A stretch of 64,000 nt of DNA from Zelopaecilomyces penicillatus (lineage: Eukaryota > Ascomycota > Sordariomycetes > Hypocreales > Pseudodiploosporaceae), in contig VCCP01000003.1 of assembly GCA_005765155.1 (NCBI GenBank), positions 3,720,001 through 3,784,000 on the forward strand, read 5' to 3'. Positions 13,237-25,975 of this stretch are shown here, in pieces. Numbering within the stretch: position 1 is the stretch's first letter; each line of letters begins with the position of its first letter. Made by a program: the position numbers and the translations under genes. The notes beneath the pieces are model-generated. The model searched no databases. It saw only the letters and a program-made list of their open reading frames with translations, and was not told where the DNA came from.

Positions 13237-16200
13237 CTACTGTATCTTGATCGCCTCAAAGAGGCCCAGGCTGAGACTGGTGTCATTTTCGCCCATGTTT
13301 GGTGTAGGCTCACTAAGCACTTCCCACCGCCGGAGGACAAAAGGACTGAGTCTTTCTTGAGAGGCTGGTCCAATGCCGTACATTGCACTCATTCCTCTCG
13401 CTGCAGCACTGTGTGGCATGGACGATTTATCTCTATGGGCAAGCATAAGATTGTCTGCAGCGGTAGGTTGTGATGTACTCAGCAGGTAGTACAGACGAGG
13501 GTCTGAAGACGTATTAATGCTTGGTGAACTTCCTGGAAGTAGAAGAATACTTCTGGCGCAGTGGGTCCGCAGTTCGTCTGGGAGGCCGTCGGCAAGCAAA
13601 GCTGCAACATCGAAAACTTGTTGCTTCAAGGGTTGTGCGTTTGGCTGAGTATCAAGCTCGAGAAGAAGACCGCATAAAGTCAGGAGAATGCGAGCTCTAG
13701 CTTCATGATTGGCTGGAAACGCTGGTTTCCCGCTAATTGGGGGGCCTGCTGTATGTATTGGTTCAGCTGATATACTCTGAAGTGTGATGAACCTCAGAAG
13801 CGCTGGTAGCCAGTGGTTCAAGACGGCGGCTTGAGTTGAGGCCTTGGCTTCGTCCTTTACTGCAACAAGCTCACAGAGCCCGGATAATTTCTCAACTAGA
13901 GCGCCACTTAGTTGAGCAGACTTGGGAGGAGGTTGCCCCGATATGATAGACTCAGCAACGCCGAGCAAGTTTTTCGCAAGGCGAATACTGTTTTCGCTCG
14001 TAGCTGTAGCATCCATATTCAGGGGTCTGGGCGATGGCAGTAGCTCCAGAAATCGCATATGGGTCTGGCACTTGAGACGTTGTGTAATATCTTCGCTCAA
14101 GCATGGAAGCATACTGGTCCACATGATATTTTGAGCCTCAATTGCACGGTCCATTGCCTTCGCAAACATATCCAATTGGGAGGGACTTTGATCCTCTGCC
14201 CCCGCCGCACGAGCCTGAGAAACAGATAAATCCAAATTGAGCTTGATCTGGCAAAATGGCAGGGTAAGCTCATTGGCTAGAGCAAGAATCTGGTCGAATG
14301 ATTGAGACTGGTTTTCTGCATCGGACATAAGTAGTTTGTTCACCATCCCATGTATTAAGTTAGCCGCCTCAGGAGTGAGATTCTTCACGCTCAGTGCCTC
14401 TGCCACCGTTGCCGAATCTGCTACCACCAACAGTCGCAACGACTCAATGACAGACTGGCGGCACTCGGGATCGTCTAGAGGTAGAGGAGATGCGCCATGG
14501 TGGTTTTGGAGTCCAGAGTACTCGATGATTGCATTCCGTATCAGCATAAGCAGGCCCTTGTGGTGATCTGACCGGGAAGCCTGTTGATGGATTCTGAACC
14601 GATATTCCTCATCGGGACCAAGATCTGTTTCTGCAGGCAGCTTCATCAAGATCAATTGCAATAGTTCTTGGAGATATGTAGCCGATCCAGTAAGAATATG
14701 GCCTTGATCTGATGAGGCGGCGCTGCAGGGGACCTGCGGTGACGCGTTCGCCGTCTGAAGTAGAGTTGATATTGACAAGCAGTCGCCACTCACCAGGAGT
14801 GGAAACAGTGCAGAAAGCCGTTGACGATCTTTCAACATTCGCACGTGGCTAACCCAATCTGCCATGAGCTTATCGAAATGTTGTGAATCGAAAATCCGCA
14901 GACGGGTAAGAAGTGATGCATATGCTCTCCGGCTATCATTCATCTTGAGCCATCCAGATTCTAGCCGTGGAACAATATATCGAAAAAGTCGGTTCAAAGT
15001 TGGATGGTCGATACTGTTCCCACTCGCCAACAGCTTGTCGATTTGCTCAGAGACTTCACCATCAGCACCTTGCGCCTGGCCCACCATGTTGTCAGAGACC
15101 GGCGAGCATGCATCAATAGCAATGCTGCGGTCCCGTTGGGCGAGCTCTTGTAATAGTTGTTTTGCTATCGCTTCGCGATGATGCATCCTTTGAGCCAAAC
15201 AGCTCAGGGCGGCGAGGAATGAGCGAGTAATCAGGCCCATCTCTTGGCTAATGGCCTTCAGGCGATCGATATACATGTTGAACAGGTCGTCTGCTGATCC
15301 CATGGCATAAAATATTTCTAGATTTAGGTTGATAGTGTCGACGCAAGATGCAAGGACATCGACGCTTGAAGTTCGAGAGCAAGCCTTCAAGATCTCCGAA
15401 AGCATGGAAAAGTCTTGAGTAGTCTCCAAGATGGAACGAATAGACGAAAACATGGTCGAACTCATGTTTAGACCATACTTGGGAGGTGGCTGCAGCACCA
15501 CAATGTCGCGGAGGTGAGCCCCGATGCAGCTTTGCAAAGCCTTGCTGCTGTTGGTGATCAGTCGCAACAGCTTTCGTATAGGCATTGGTTTTCTACTCGA
15601 AATGGTGTCATTAGTGTGAAACGGGAGACCTAATGTTGAATTGGTGCATTTCAATGCATTGTGTATGTCATCCGCTTCCTCTGCCACTGAGTAGTTGGCT
15701 GCCCGTCGCAGCATATTGCCTCGATCTCGTTTTTGTATTTCGGAAAGGCAGTGGAGCGGCAAGTTGACAAGAAGTCGAGAAGCGCATGGTGCCTCGTCCG
15801 AATCTACCTCGGAGGCGTCATGACAATTTCCGCGGGCCATAAGCCATTTTGTATATTGGGCAACGGAGAAATGGCCGGTTCGCACAAGTTCCGTTACGAG
15901 GCGATAGGCCATTTGTTTCCGGACCTCATCGGCTGAGGATATGCTGTCCAAGTTTTCAAGAATCGCTTGCGTTACATTCACTCTATATATGCTCCAAGAT
16001 CGGAGTAGGTTCGCTGCAATGTAGACCTTGGCAAGCCCTGGGCGATGGAAAGATGTTGCCCATTCCACTGTTGTCTTGACGATCTCGAATTTGTCGTCGT
16101 TAGTTGCCCAGCACTTTACCGACAGATCCTGGACTACGCTGTTTCGCAATGCAGAGTCGAGTAGTCGAACAAGATGTTGTCGTCCTGCTGGAGGAGAGGC

Positions 16201-17949
16201 GGTGTTAGCAACCAGTAGTCGTCCATTGCGCAAGTTGATCTGCTCATAGGCACTGTGTGCGGTCTTATCATCAGCTTGTAAAAATGCTCTGAAAGCCTCT
16301 CGGTGTTTCGGCCAGACGCTGGGGTATATGAAATTATCGGGATTATGTTTGATGAGTGAGTTAAGCAGGGTGGCAATCTGGCTCGAAAGCTGGATAAGGA
16401 TGTCCTTGTCGGGGTCGCGATGTATCTGAGTCGATATCGGATTAGAAGCAGCTCTGGATACCATGGATGTTGGAAAGAGGCTTACCGTGCTGAGGTGGTT
16501 GAGTAATGCATACACGAGACGACGACCATACTTGCGTAGGCGTAATATGTCTAACCAGTATATCTGAGCAGTTAATATCCACATGGGCATTCGTGTTTGG
16601 GAAGTATGCTCGAGGCCTGATATGATCCAGTCCAAATAATGATCACGATCCAAGAGGTGGTCGGAGTATAGATTAGTTGCGAGTCGAATGCTAAGAAGCT
16701 GGTCAGACAACAATGATTTGAGAATTGAAAGATGTGGGTGAGAAGCTTACGCATATGTCAACTTGGGTTTCCAGTCTGCCTCGCTGAATGCAGATGCAAT
16801 AGCATCAACGAACTGCTCGACGAAGACTGTCCAATCACGTATCCATTTCAACTCGCCCCCCATGGCAAACGCTCCATTAACTCCCTTTCGCTTGAAGGCT
16901 CTAATTTCGTTGGCGCCAACGCACTTGGCAAGCCAGACGGCCCGCTCAGTCGGTACGTTTTTGTTTAGACACTGGTCCAAGAGAGTTCGGCCGCGTATCC
17001 CATGTGGTATTGTGCGACTGAGGCGCCGTAGTGAGATGGAAGGGTTCGCCAGGTCCTTGAGCCACACCTCTCTCTTTGTGTCGGTCAGTGTAACCCGGGG
17101 AGGCGGCTTGAATGTTGATGGCGCTGTAATCTGACCGCGATGTCTTCGCTGATTTAGAACACCCATGAAGATGGTTGACAAGGCATTGAGACCACTCTTT
17201 TGCTTCAAGGCCGGGGATATAGCCAGTCTTGCAGAAGACGTTTCATTTTGATTACCTCGGTCCCATGTTCCCTTTTGAACAGCCTCAACACTCCAATCAT
17301 CTTCGTAATGGGTTCCGTTCCACGGAAAGAAGTCTGCATTGCCCGAAAACAGCCCTCTGCTGAAAGGGTCCCGACCAGCGGCAGCATCGTGTTTGTCGCT
17401 TGTGGGATACCGCGGGGAATCGCTCGGTGTCTCGACAGTCCAAGGTTTCGGTCTGGCGTCTTTTTTAACTGGTGCAGGAGCTGGGGGCGGTCCCCGTGAC
17501 GAGGCCGGGGCATTTTGCGATGGTTGTGGACGGCGCTTGGGCATTGGCATCGGAGGATTATCGATGTCTTGCAGGGAGGTTCGGGACAAGGCAGGACTCA
17601 TATTGCCACCATCTAAAGCATCGGACATGGATGACATCATGCGCGACGATGGAGTTTGGCCCTGAGGCGAAGATGTGGCCGATGCTGTTCCCAAGGCGAA
17701 TTCATTAGATAATTCGAGCCGTAGCCTCGAGCCAGCTCTTCTGGGTGTGGTGGCATAGCGACCTTGGGTAGGATCGGAGGGTTCGGCTTGGAAGTCGCCA
17801 AACGAGTCTTTTCGAACTGGCGATTGCGGGAAAAACTGCTGTGATAGTACGCGCTGCTGATGCGAGGGCCGCTGAGCCGAGAGGTTCGAGCCGGACACGG
17901 ATCGCTGAGGCGGTCGCGGAGGGACGCCGATGGGTGTCCTGGAGGTCAT
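13237..17949 (-). CDS. MED12: Mediator of RNA polymerase II subunit 12
   Basis: CDS complement(join(13237..16425,16486..16690,16751..17949)), about 1530 aa. The N-terminus MTSRTPIGVPPRPPQR and the motifs RTIPHGIRG, LLDQCLNKNVPTERAVWLAKC and GANEIRAF identify the Med12/Srb8 family, with the Med12 domain at about residues 285-350. The rest is a long helical region. Med12 is the CDK8-kinase-module subunit that activates Cdk8/cyclin C. The first intron (60 nt, GTAAGC...TTAG) is required by frame. A second 60-nt segment, 16426-16485, has GTAAGC and CAG borders and a CTAAT branch. It is in frame and stop-free but encodes a Ser-rich insert, so I treat it as an intron. The ATG at 17949 is the first in frame. 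Confidence 0.93.
16426..16485 (-). other. Stop-free 60-nt intron inside MED12
   Basis: On the minus strand the segment begins GTAAGC, contains CTAAT about 20 nt before the end, and ends CTCAG. It is exactly 20 codons, phase 0, with no stop. The encoded peptide (VSLFPTSMV...STQ) interrupts a conserved helical stretch of Med12. Confidence 0.75.
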
Positions 17950-18665
17950 CTCTCGGTCGGGAAGTAAAGCGCCATCCCGCACAATTCGGCGGAAGTTGAG
18001 GTTATGGGGATGACGGGAGAGCGACCAGATCAGATGCCGTGCGACTCCAGATAAAAGATGTAGCCAGAAAGGGGATGATGTTGTTGTCGTCGAAGATGCA
18101 ACCGAGGATCGACAGGTGGTATTTCAACGCTTCCTTCGACTAGGCGCTCAGCCTCAACCTTAGTCAGTTAGCGATGCTTACGGAAGCCGGAATAGCTGGC
18201 CTGCGGCAAGGTCGGGCAACAGCAGCTGTCAGTGGAGAAAATAATGGCGATATCGTCGAAATGCTGTGGGCGGACGAACGGTCGAGATTCCGAAGAACAC
18301 GAGGAGTGGAGGATGTGAACTGCAGGTGCACACACACACGGCTCAGGCGATGGGAGGAGGTCAACAGCCAGCCGGGTCGGGCGCCTTGGGGTTGGTTTTG
18401 GGGGGGGTTTGGGGGTGGTTTGGGCGGCTTGGGTGGAGGCAGAGAGAGGTACTGAGCGGTTGGTGGTTGGGGGGTGGTGTGACAGGGCAACAGGCAATGG
18501 CTCGGAAATGCCCTGCCTACAAATGCCCTAGCAGATCGATCTGCGGGCAACGGAGACGGCGGGCGGGCGGGAGCTGCGTCCGTTACCTCGTGGTGCATAC
18601 CTACCTCCAGTACAGACAGTTAAGTGAACTGCCAGCCTAATAATGCCTCTAGGTAAGGTACCTGT

Positions 18666-18681
18666 AGGTAGGTACCTACCT
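18666..18681. repeat. 16-bp palindrome AGGTAGGTACCTACCT
   Basis: Perfect self-complementary sequence, part of a local cluster of GGTACC and TAGGTA motifs that recur across the non-coding parts of the window. Confidence 0.7.
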
Positions 18682-19017
18682 TGTGCTGTGTGAATAGGGC
18701 ACCCTCGTTAATTACGGCATGAACTCCCTATCAATCCATGGTGAAGAATCCCCAGCGCAGCAAGTAATACAGCGGCTGGCCCACTGGCCCTGACCCTGCA
18801 CCAGCAGCGAGAGGCGTGGCGTTCCCGTTTGGGGGTGGGAAGAGATGGTGGTCTGACTTGGGAGTGGGGTCGGTGCTGATAGTGTATTTCAAGCTGTGTA
18901 TTACTAGATCAGGTACTATTTGGCAGTGGTCTATCACGCCTGGTACTTTAAGACTTAGCGCGCATCGTACACTCTTCTATCCAATGCCTCCCTGTTGGTC
19001 TGTTTCGATGGATATCT

Positions 19018-19033
19018 GCTGCTGCTGCTGCTG
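19018..19033. repeat. CTG trinucleotide microsatellite
   Basis: Five CTG units plus a partial unit in non-coding DNA. Confidence 0.85.
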
Positions 19034-21066
19034 CGAGCCACTGGATGAGACATTGCACACACCACACGCACACATACACCGCACACCATCAATCCGCCGA
19101 ACCTTACTCGCGGATGCACCATTCACGCACCGCACCGCACACGCACCGCACACGCCCGATCGGTCTCCCGCGATGCTCTGTTGCGGCTGTCCGTGCTACA
19201 ACGAGTACTGTACGGCTTTTGTGATGAAAAGACGGTAGTCTGTGTGGCTGTTAGCAGAGTGGCTGGCGGCGGCCGCCCCGGTGCTGCCCCTTACGGACGC
19301 AAACTTACCTCACCCTCAATTTCCTGCCCAATCCGGCCAACAGGCCAAGTTGTAATGTTGGGTAACATGGACTGAACCAAGTGAGAATTGGGGGAAATTC
19401 CGCATGTCTCTGGCTGATGACGAAACGGTGGGATGACCAGCGTGGGTAATTACATTCTTGATCTCGGCTGAAGGCGAAAGCGATTATTCGCAACAACAAA
19501 AAAGGAAATGCATCTGCAAGAACGGTCCATTAGAGCTCACCAAGCAGCGAGAGGGCACGGCCATTTGCCCGTTGGCATAGTAGGAATGCTCTCACGACTT
19601 TCGCCACCTTGCCGTTTGTTGCGGAGACACAGCCACTCTAGGTGCAAATTTTGGCCAGGAAACCCCATCTATCATGCCCCATTTCCCTGATTAATGCCAA
19701 CCTGCGATGCCATTTCACAACGCACACCCCAGACGGACGATGGGAGAGCCGTGCGCGGCTGCACTGATGTCTTTGTCTTGTCGCAGATGCGCACTTATCA
19801 GTGTCCGGCCTACATATGTACGGAGTATCTCGTAATTGGTACCTACCTGAATCCACGCTAACACTTCATACTAGAGCTGGGGAGAACCCTGCGCCGCTTG
19901 TCGGCCCAGCAGATAGCCGTGGACGGGATTTGCAGGGACATTGCGACCCCGTCTCGCGTAGGCCCATTGCGCGAGTCTCTCGTGATACGAACGCCAGCAG
20001 CCAAGGTGATGATACTATGACTGCTCTCTACATATCACACCAAAGACGGCTTGTTGGCTCTCTCATCAAGCCCTTGTTCTTTTAACGTTTGCTTCGGGAA
20101 GCGGTGAACCACGACGTTTGCACCACGCGCCCCCTCCGACACGCCACGCTAATGAACTGTCGAGATGCTCAGTGCACATCTTGGCCCTGACTGGCAGGCC
20201 GGGGGCTAATGTGTGGGTGTATAGCCATTGCGGGAATGCTCATGCGCAAAACGAACGCATTATAGCCATCGAACACACCTGGCTGGTCCGAAAATTCATC
20301 GAGGATGCGCGCATGGAGCCAGGCCTGCATTCGTACTATCCCGGCCCTGGTTGGGCAACCTCGGCCAGTAGCAAACTGAGACTTGTGATCGCATCTTGAC
20401 ACACAAGAACTGGAAGGCAGACCACAACTGGACGCCTTCTCCTGCTGGTGCATGTAAGTTACAGGTAGCCAGAAAAGAAAACACAACGTAGCGTATCTCT
20501 TCTCCCACTGCAACCGCAAAGTCATCCCAACCAGAAGATTACCAGCACACACCTTGTTACCTAGGTACCTTAGGTGTGTAACTTGTAACTTAGTATGCTA
20601 TAGTAATGTAGCGACAACTGCTCCAGTCAAGGTCTGTTATTTGATAGCATCCCCATCAAACTAGTAGCTTCACGTGAAGCATGCGATGGCTGCGGGATCG
20701 CAAACAACGCGACAAGGGTTATTCTTACAGAAGGGTTCAAGCCTCACTGGGCCGCGATATGAACATGTCCCAGCGTTTCAAAGCGACCAGCAACGTGTAA
20801 CGTGCTGCGGGTAGCCATGGAAGATAACAAACAAAGAGCCACAGTAAATAGTGCACAGGCGCCACGTTGTTTATCGGCAACGTTGTCAACAGGCCGCATG
20901 CATCACCGAGGTCAATAGTTTAGTTTCGTACGCGCCTGTTCATTCCGAAATCACGATACGTACTCCCTATAGAAATAGTAATTACCAAGACTCTTCGCCC
21001 CTGGCGTGTACTAGCCAGCAATACTACCGAAGCCTAGGAGAGGATACACATTGCCCCCCGGGTAAC

Positions 21067-21936
21067 CTACAACTCACCCGCAGGATTTACACTCCATTCG
21101 TTCCAGTCCTTCTTTTCTCCAGGCAGCTTAATAGCCTTCCACTCCTTCTCACTCACCCGCTTCCACTGCTCAATAGGGATCCAACCAATGTAGGCTCGAT
21201 CTCCAAACCCGCCGATCCAGTATACCTGAGTAACCACCAACCTCATCCATTCGCTTGTGTGAATGCTGTTACCTGGAAGCCAATACCGGGCATCATGGTG
21301 CTTGGTGGTGTAACATTTAGCCAGTGACACGGCTTTGTCGTCATTGGGATTGATAGGCTCCAGATACCCTACAAGAGAGAAGCGGGGAAGGTTAGCAGCA
21401 GAGTAAGGCACAGTGTCCGGAACCGAAGAGAATTCATCCGATGCAGGAGATGTGTTGTAGGGGCATCTGCTGCCCTTGGGCAGGAAAGGGAGATAGGCGG
21501 ACAGGCGAGATAGCAGCGAGATGCGCTTGGATGGTGGATATGGAGGCGTCCACTGCATGGACAAGGTGATGTTGGATCCTGCCCGCACATTCTTGAAGCT
21601 TGTGGCAATCCGGATGGCCAGAATTGTCGGGTTGCCCTCGTCCTCACAGTCGGCAACATAATCCATCAGTCCGATAGGGATTCCCTCGAGCCCCTCTGGG
21701 CGCCTCTCTAGTGCTCCAACACCGCCGTTCTGGTTGGTGCCATGGGTGGTTGATTGAGGAAAGACGGTAGCCAATGTGCCGAGCTTGGTCAAGGCGAGGA
21801 TTCGACGGCCCATGACGGCAGACTCATAGCTTGAGGGGATAGAAACCACGTCTGCGTCATTTTCAAAAAGGGCTCGCGCCGAGTCCAGCGCACTCGCCGC
21901 TCCAGCAAGACCAACAGCGACGTTGTGGAACTTCAT
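21067..21936 (-). CDS. CREG-like secreted protein with FMN-binding split-barrel fold
   Basis: Single-exon CDS of about 289 aa. I chose the ATG at 21936 because it opens a hydrophobic signal peptide (MKFHNVAVGLAGAASAL). The upstream in-frame extension is leader-like. Visible family features are the opening helix RRILALTKLGTLATVFP, the GIPIGLMDYVADC strand, SNITLSMQWTP, PRFSLVGYLEP, and a C-terminal block with YWLPGNSIH, VTQVYWIGGFG and IGWIPIEQW. These match the CREG branch of the pyridoxamine-5'-phosphate-oxidase-like fold. In animals CREG proteins are secreted or lysosomal glycoproteins, and many have lost catalysis; function in fungi is unknown. N-glycosylation sequons such as NIT are present. 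The stop lies inside a GGTGAGTTGTAG string resembling a splice donor, so a further 3' exon cannot be excluded. Confidence 0.8.
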   Translation of the reverse strand: MKFHNVAVGLAGAASALDSARALFENDADVVSIPSSYESAVMGRRILALTKLGTLATVFPQSTTHGTNQNGGVGALERRPEGLEGIPIGLMDYVADCEDEGNPTILAIRIATSFKNVRAGSNITLSMQWTPPYPPSKRISLLSRLSAYLPFLPKGSRCPYNTSPASDEFSSVPDTVPYSAANLPRFSLVGYLEPINPNDDKAVSLAKCYTTKHHDARYWLPGNSIHTSEWMRLVVTQVYWIGGFGDRAYIGWIPIEQWKRVSEKEWKAIKLPGEKKDWNEWSVNPAGEL

Positions 21937-23830
21937 GTTTGTTCGGTCCTTGTACAAACAGAGACGAGATTTTTTAGAAACAAAACAAAAGGTGGAGGAG
22001 GGTGGATTGTTGTGTGGAGAGAGATTAGAGGGGTTATAAAAGGACCGTTCACCTTGTATGAGGGCACATGTGGGAGCCAGACCAGGACAGAACTGTTGTA
22101 ATAAACAGCCGCACAAGGTGGCGCGGCTATCGTGTAATAGATTGCGGAACGGCCGTGCTGGAAGAACGTGACACAGCTTGTGGTCAAGTGACGATATACG
22201 AGACGGGCTAGGGGCGGGGCCTGATTGATAAGATTAGATCTTTTGGTTTGACCACCCTAGACGTGCAGACATGGAGGACAAACTTCAGCCGATTGCGTAT
22301 CACGAACTGCGTCACGTCCATCGGATTTACGTTTCATGCAGACAATTTTTCTTTTACTACATATATGCCGAGAAATTTGTTCTGTAAAGAGTGTAGTATG
22401 TCTGTTTTACATTGGACATGCAGGCTATCCACAGATTTACTAATTGACTAATTACATTACAACCAACCTGTACAAGTAGTCAGCCATTGTAAAGCAGGGT
22501 GTAGGTAGGTTGACAGAGATTGTAACGACAAACAGGACAAACCATACAGAAATTTAGGTCAAATATTCTACCAACTTGACGATCTACACCCGTTAGACAG
22601 TGTACACGATTGCAGTATACTAGTATCTCTCCTCTGCTTGGCTGGCGGGGAAATGCAACGAGTGAAAGTGTGAAGGCGGTCTCACCATTCAAGCCATGAC
22701 GTCTCCATGAGTAATGATGGATATGCGCCCGCGCTTAGCAACACTTGATACAAAGTAAATGAAAGCCTTGATATTAATATGTAATGTTCATTGTTACCTG
22801 GACAACATGAGTTTCACTTTTGTTGAGGTGAGAGGCTGCGAATTATCACAGCAATCACAGCGGGGGAAAGTAGAAACAAAGAAAATAAGCAAAACATAGG
22901 GACACACCGTTTATCAGGTTGATTTGTTGAATAATCTATTGAAATTTAGTCATCGGCGGAAGAGAGTGTATTTTCCAGTAAATAGTATTAAAAACGTAAC
23001 CATAATCATTGATATCTTGACAAGGATGGAAAAGGTGTCCATCACAACCAATTGCTATTGAAGCTCCATTTCTGTCCTGGCACAAAGTTTACGTCCCCAA
23101 TTTAGCACTCATTACCCCTCCATCAGAGGCCCTTGGTCGCCTATCAACCCCCTGGCACCTCCCCTCTAAACCCGCGATGCATCCACTAATTTTTGCTGCC
23201 ACAGTAGCACTGGAGCACAACAAACACAACTCCATCAAGTTAACCTGAGGGTGGTGAGCTGCCCCGCCTGATTGTTGCTGCCGCAACCGTGTTGAGATTT
23301 GACCACAGTTGGTCCAATAGCACGTCGCTAAGTTATGTCACCAATGCCAACCTGCCACCTTTTTGGGAACTCGACGAAACGTCAGGCCCTGTTGACTTGA
23401 CCCTGTTGACTTGATCCTTACCTGCATCCACTTCCGCTTTCTGCACCCGTCTTTCTTCTTTACGGCTTCCGCGAGGATCCTCCACCGCCTCCGGCCTGGA
23501 CAAAACCACCCCGCAGGAGAGGAGTCGTCGATAGGTTCTTGTGCACAGGACAGATAGCAGACAGCAGTCCCGCTTCTCGTTGGCCTCTCCACCACTGTCT
23601 GATCGAATCCATCCATCATTTTCTTGTTCATCATTGATACCACGACTACACCCCACAGCATACAGTATTTAGCCGCGACCTTTGCTGCCCAACAGCACAC
23701 GACCGGCTAGCCCACTGTTCAGGGCAATCCGCCTCCCCGCTACGCTGTTGGCACCCAAGGGAGCGCGTGCCAGCTTCGCCCAGCTTTCCTCTTGCTGACT
23801 TATTAGTCGAGCCCATTGCATACCGACATC
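21937..23830. other. Divergent promoter interval, CREG-like and DBF2
   Basis: 1.9 kb between divergently transcribed genes, with no supported coding sequence. It includes a perfect tandem 14-mer at 23387-23414. CT-rich sequence upstream of 23831 is consistent with the DBF2 leader. Confidence 0.45.
23387..23414. repeat. Tandem duplication of a 14-mer
   Basis: CCCTGTTGACTTGA is present twice in perfect tandem, about 420 nt upstream of the DBF2 start. It may be a recent slippage event. Confidence 0.85.
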
Positions 23831-25975
23831 ATGGCGAGCTTCATGTCGAGCTTCTTTCCCAGCGGCAAGGACAAGTCGACTGAAGAGACACCAGTCCGTC
23901 CCACGACACCAACCAAGACCACCAATAGCTTCCTCAATCCGACAAGCACTCCACAGGGCAGCCCAAGCAAGAGAACCGTTCCACCTGGAGCCAATGATTT
24001 GCCCACCGCATTTGAGAATGCCATGACTCTCAATTCCACCGGCATCGATGCCCCCATTAGACTGACACGTCCCCAGAGCGTTGTCACTCCACTGTCGCCA
24101 GGGAAGAGCAACGCACAACCTCTGGACGAATCCAACCTCAACATCGATGACAGCATCATCCACAAAGCAACAGGGTCTGGTAGTCCTATCAGAAAACAAG
24201 GCCAGGAGAACACCCCACCTGCGTCTCGCCATGGTGCCAACGATCCCCAACTGCAACATAACCACGCGGCGGTATCCCGTCAACAGCTGTATGAAACTAG
24301 AGAGCGGCCGCTTACGCCTGGAAGAAGATTCAACACTGCTCGTGGACTCACTGCCGAAGAACGCGAGATTCTCCAGAAACCGAACGTTCGCCGCATGGTC
24401 AATGTTACCCAGCTCTGTGAGTACAGCCACTAGATTTCGAATAACCCTAAGCAATACCCTCCGGATGCACCAGCTCTGACCACGCCTGTGTATATATATA
24501 GACTTTCTAGACTACTATTTCGATCTTCTCACGTATGTAGGCGCGAGACAAAACAGGCTGGCTGCCTTTAAATCCGAGTTTCCTCCTCCACCCGATACAG
24601 ACGAGAAAGCCCATGCCCAGATGTGGTCCAAATATGTTGGTCGCGAGCGAGCCAACCTCCGCAAGCGTCGAGTTCGTCTTCGACAAGGCGACTTCCAGAT
24701 CCTGACCCAAGTAGGCCAGGGTGGCTACGGCCAGGTTTTCCTTGCACAGAAGAAGGACACAAGAGAGGTGTGCGCTCTGAAAGTCATGAGCAAGAAGCTG
24801 CTCTTCAAGTTGGACGAAGTCCGGCATGTCTTGACAGAACGTGATATCCTTACAACGGCACAAAGCGAGTGGTTGGTCCGGCTTTTGTACTCTTTCCAGG
24901 ATGACAAGAGTATCTATCTTGCCATGGAATATGTGCCAGGAGGCGATTTCCGCACCCTCCTTAACAATACGGGTGTTTTGTCCAATCGTCATGCTCGCTT
25001 TTACATTGCTGAGATGTTTTGCGCTGTTGATGCTCTTCATCAACTTGGTTATATCCATCGGGATCTCAAACCCGAAAACTTCTTGGTCGACTCCACTGGC
25101 CATGTCAAGCTAACTGACTTTGGGCTTGCTGCCGGATTTTTGGCTCCCTCCAAGATCGAGTCGATGCGCATCAAGCTAGAGCAAGCTTCTGAGACCCCAG
25201 TACCCTTTGGCAAGCCCGTCGAACAACGCACTGTTGCTGAGCGCCGTGAAAACTACCGCACTATGCGCGAGAAGGATGTCAACTATGCGAAATCTATTGT
25301 TGGGTCGCCCGACTATATGGCCCCAGAGGTTCTCAGAGGGGAAGAATACGATTATACTGTAGATTACTGGAGTCTAGGCTGCATGCTATTTGAGGGCCTC
25401 ACTGGATTTCCTCCGTTTGCTGGAGCAACTCCTGACGAGACGTGGCGTAATTTGAAACATTGGAGAGAGGTGCTCAAGCGACCTGTTTGGGAAGATCCAA
25501 ATTACTTTTTGAGCAACCGCACATGGAGTTTCATCACAACGTAAGTCGCCATCTTTGTTACCATACTTGATTTCTGTTTTGTCCCTGTTTTGGCTAACCT
25601 GGTTCACACTCATACAGCTGCATAAACTCACGCACCAGACGCTTCTCCAACATCAAGGATATTTACAATCACCAATACTTTGCCGAGGTCGACTGGGCGA
25701 CTCTACGTCAGACCCGGGCCCCGTTTGTACCAGAGCTGGACTCGGAGACAGACGCAGGGTACTTTGATGATTTCAGCAACGAAGCTGACATGGCTAAATA
25801 CAAGGAGGTTCATGACAAGCAGCAGGCTCTCGAAACGATGGCAGAACGAGAAGAAGAAATGAGCAAGAGCCTCTTCGTCGGCTTCACATTCCGGCATCGC
25901 AAGCCTGCTGCGGAGGACGGAGGAAGTCCACGGAAACGTATACCAACTGACGACACGTTCGGCACGATGCTCTAG
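23831..25975 (+). CDS. DBF2: NDR-family Ser/Thr kinase Dbf2 (SidB)
   Basis: CDS join(23831..24416,24502..25540,25618..25975), 660 aa, with both introns GT-AG and in frame. The N-terminal 190 residues are a Ser/Thr/Pro-rich tail. The Mob1-binding region follows (LDYYFDLLTYVGARQNRL, exon 2 start). The kinase domain begins near residue 260: glycine loop GQGGYG (267-272), catalytic lysine in ALKVM (289), HRDLKPEN (Asp383), DFG (Asp401), the NDR insert, and the activation segment SIVGSPDYMAPEVL. The C-terminal hydrophobic motif is FVGFTFRHRK, with the phosphorylatable Thr. Dbf2 with Mob1 is the last kinase of the mitotic exit/septation initiation network, controlling septation and conidiation in filamentous fungi. 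The SIVGSPDY form and the long insert separate it from the paralogous Cot1/Orb6 kinase. Confidence 0.95.

Larger units (their letters stand above)
17950..21066. other. Intergenic interval, MED12 promoter side
   Basis: 3.1 kb with no supported gene. The MED12-proximal part is G-rich on the plus strand with long GGT tracts near 18400-18480. The interval contains a 16-bp palindrome (18666-18681), a CTG run (19018-19033), CAC/CGCAC-rich low-complexity DNA at 19050-19160 and several TACCTAGG motifs. Short ORFs here are compositionally biased. Confidence 0.45.

Noticed and set aside
18164..18598. 144-codon Pro-rich minus-strand ORF upstream of MED12
   Set aside because: Its proline content comes from GGT/GGG tracts; more likely MED12 promoter/leader.
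21370..21425. Possible intron in the CREG-like gene (GCTAAC ... CTTGTAG)
   Set aside because: The segment encodes the conserved PRFSLVGYLE motif and no donor restores frame.
22030..22045. TATAAAAGG string upstream of the CREG-like gene
   Set aside because: It reads on the plus strand, away from the minus-strand gene, and no plus-strand gene follows closely.
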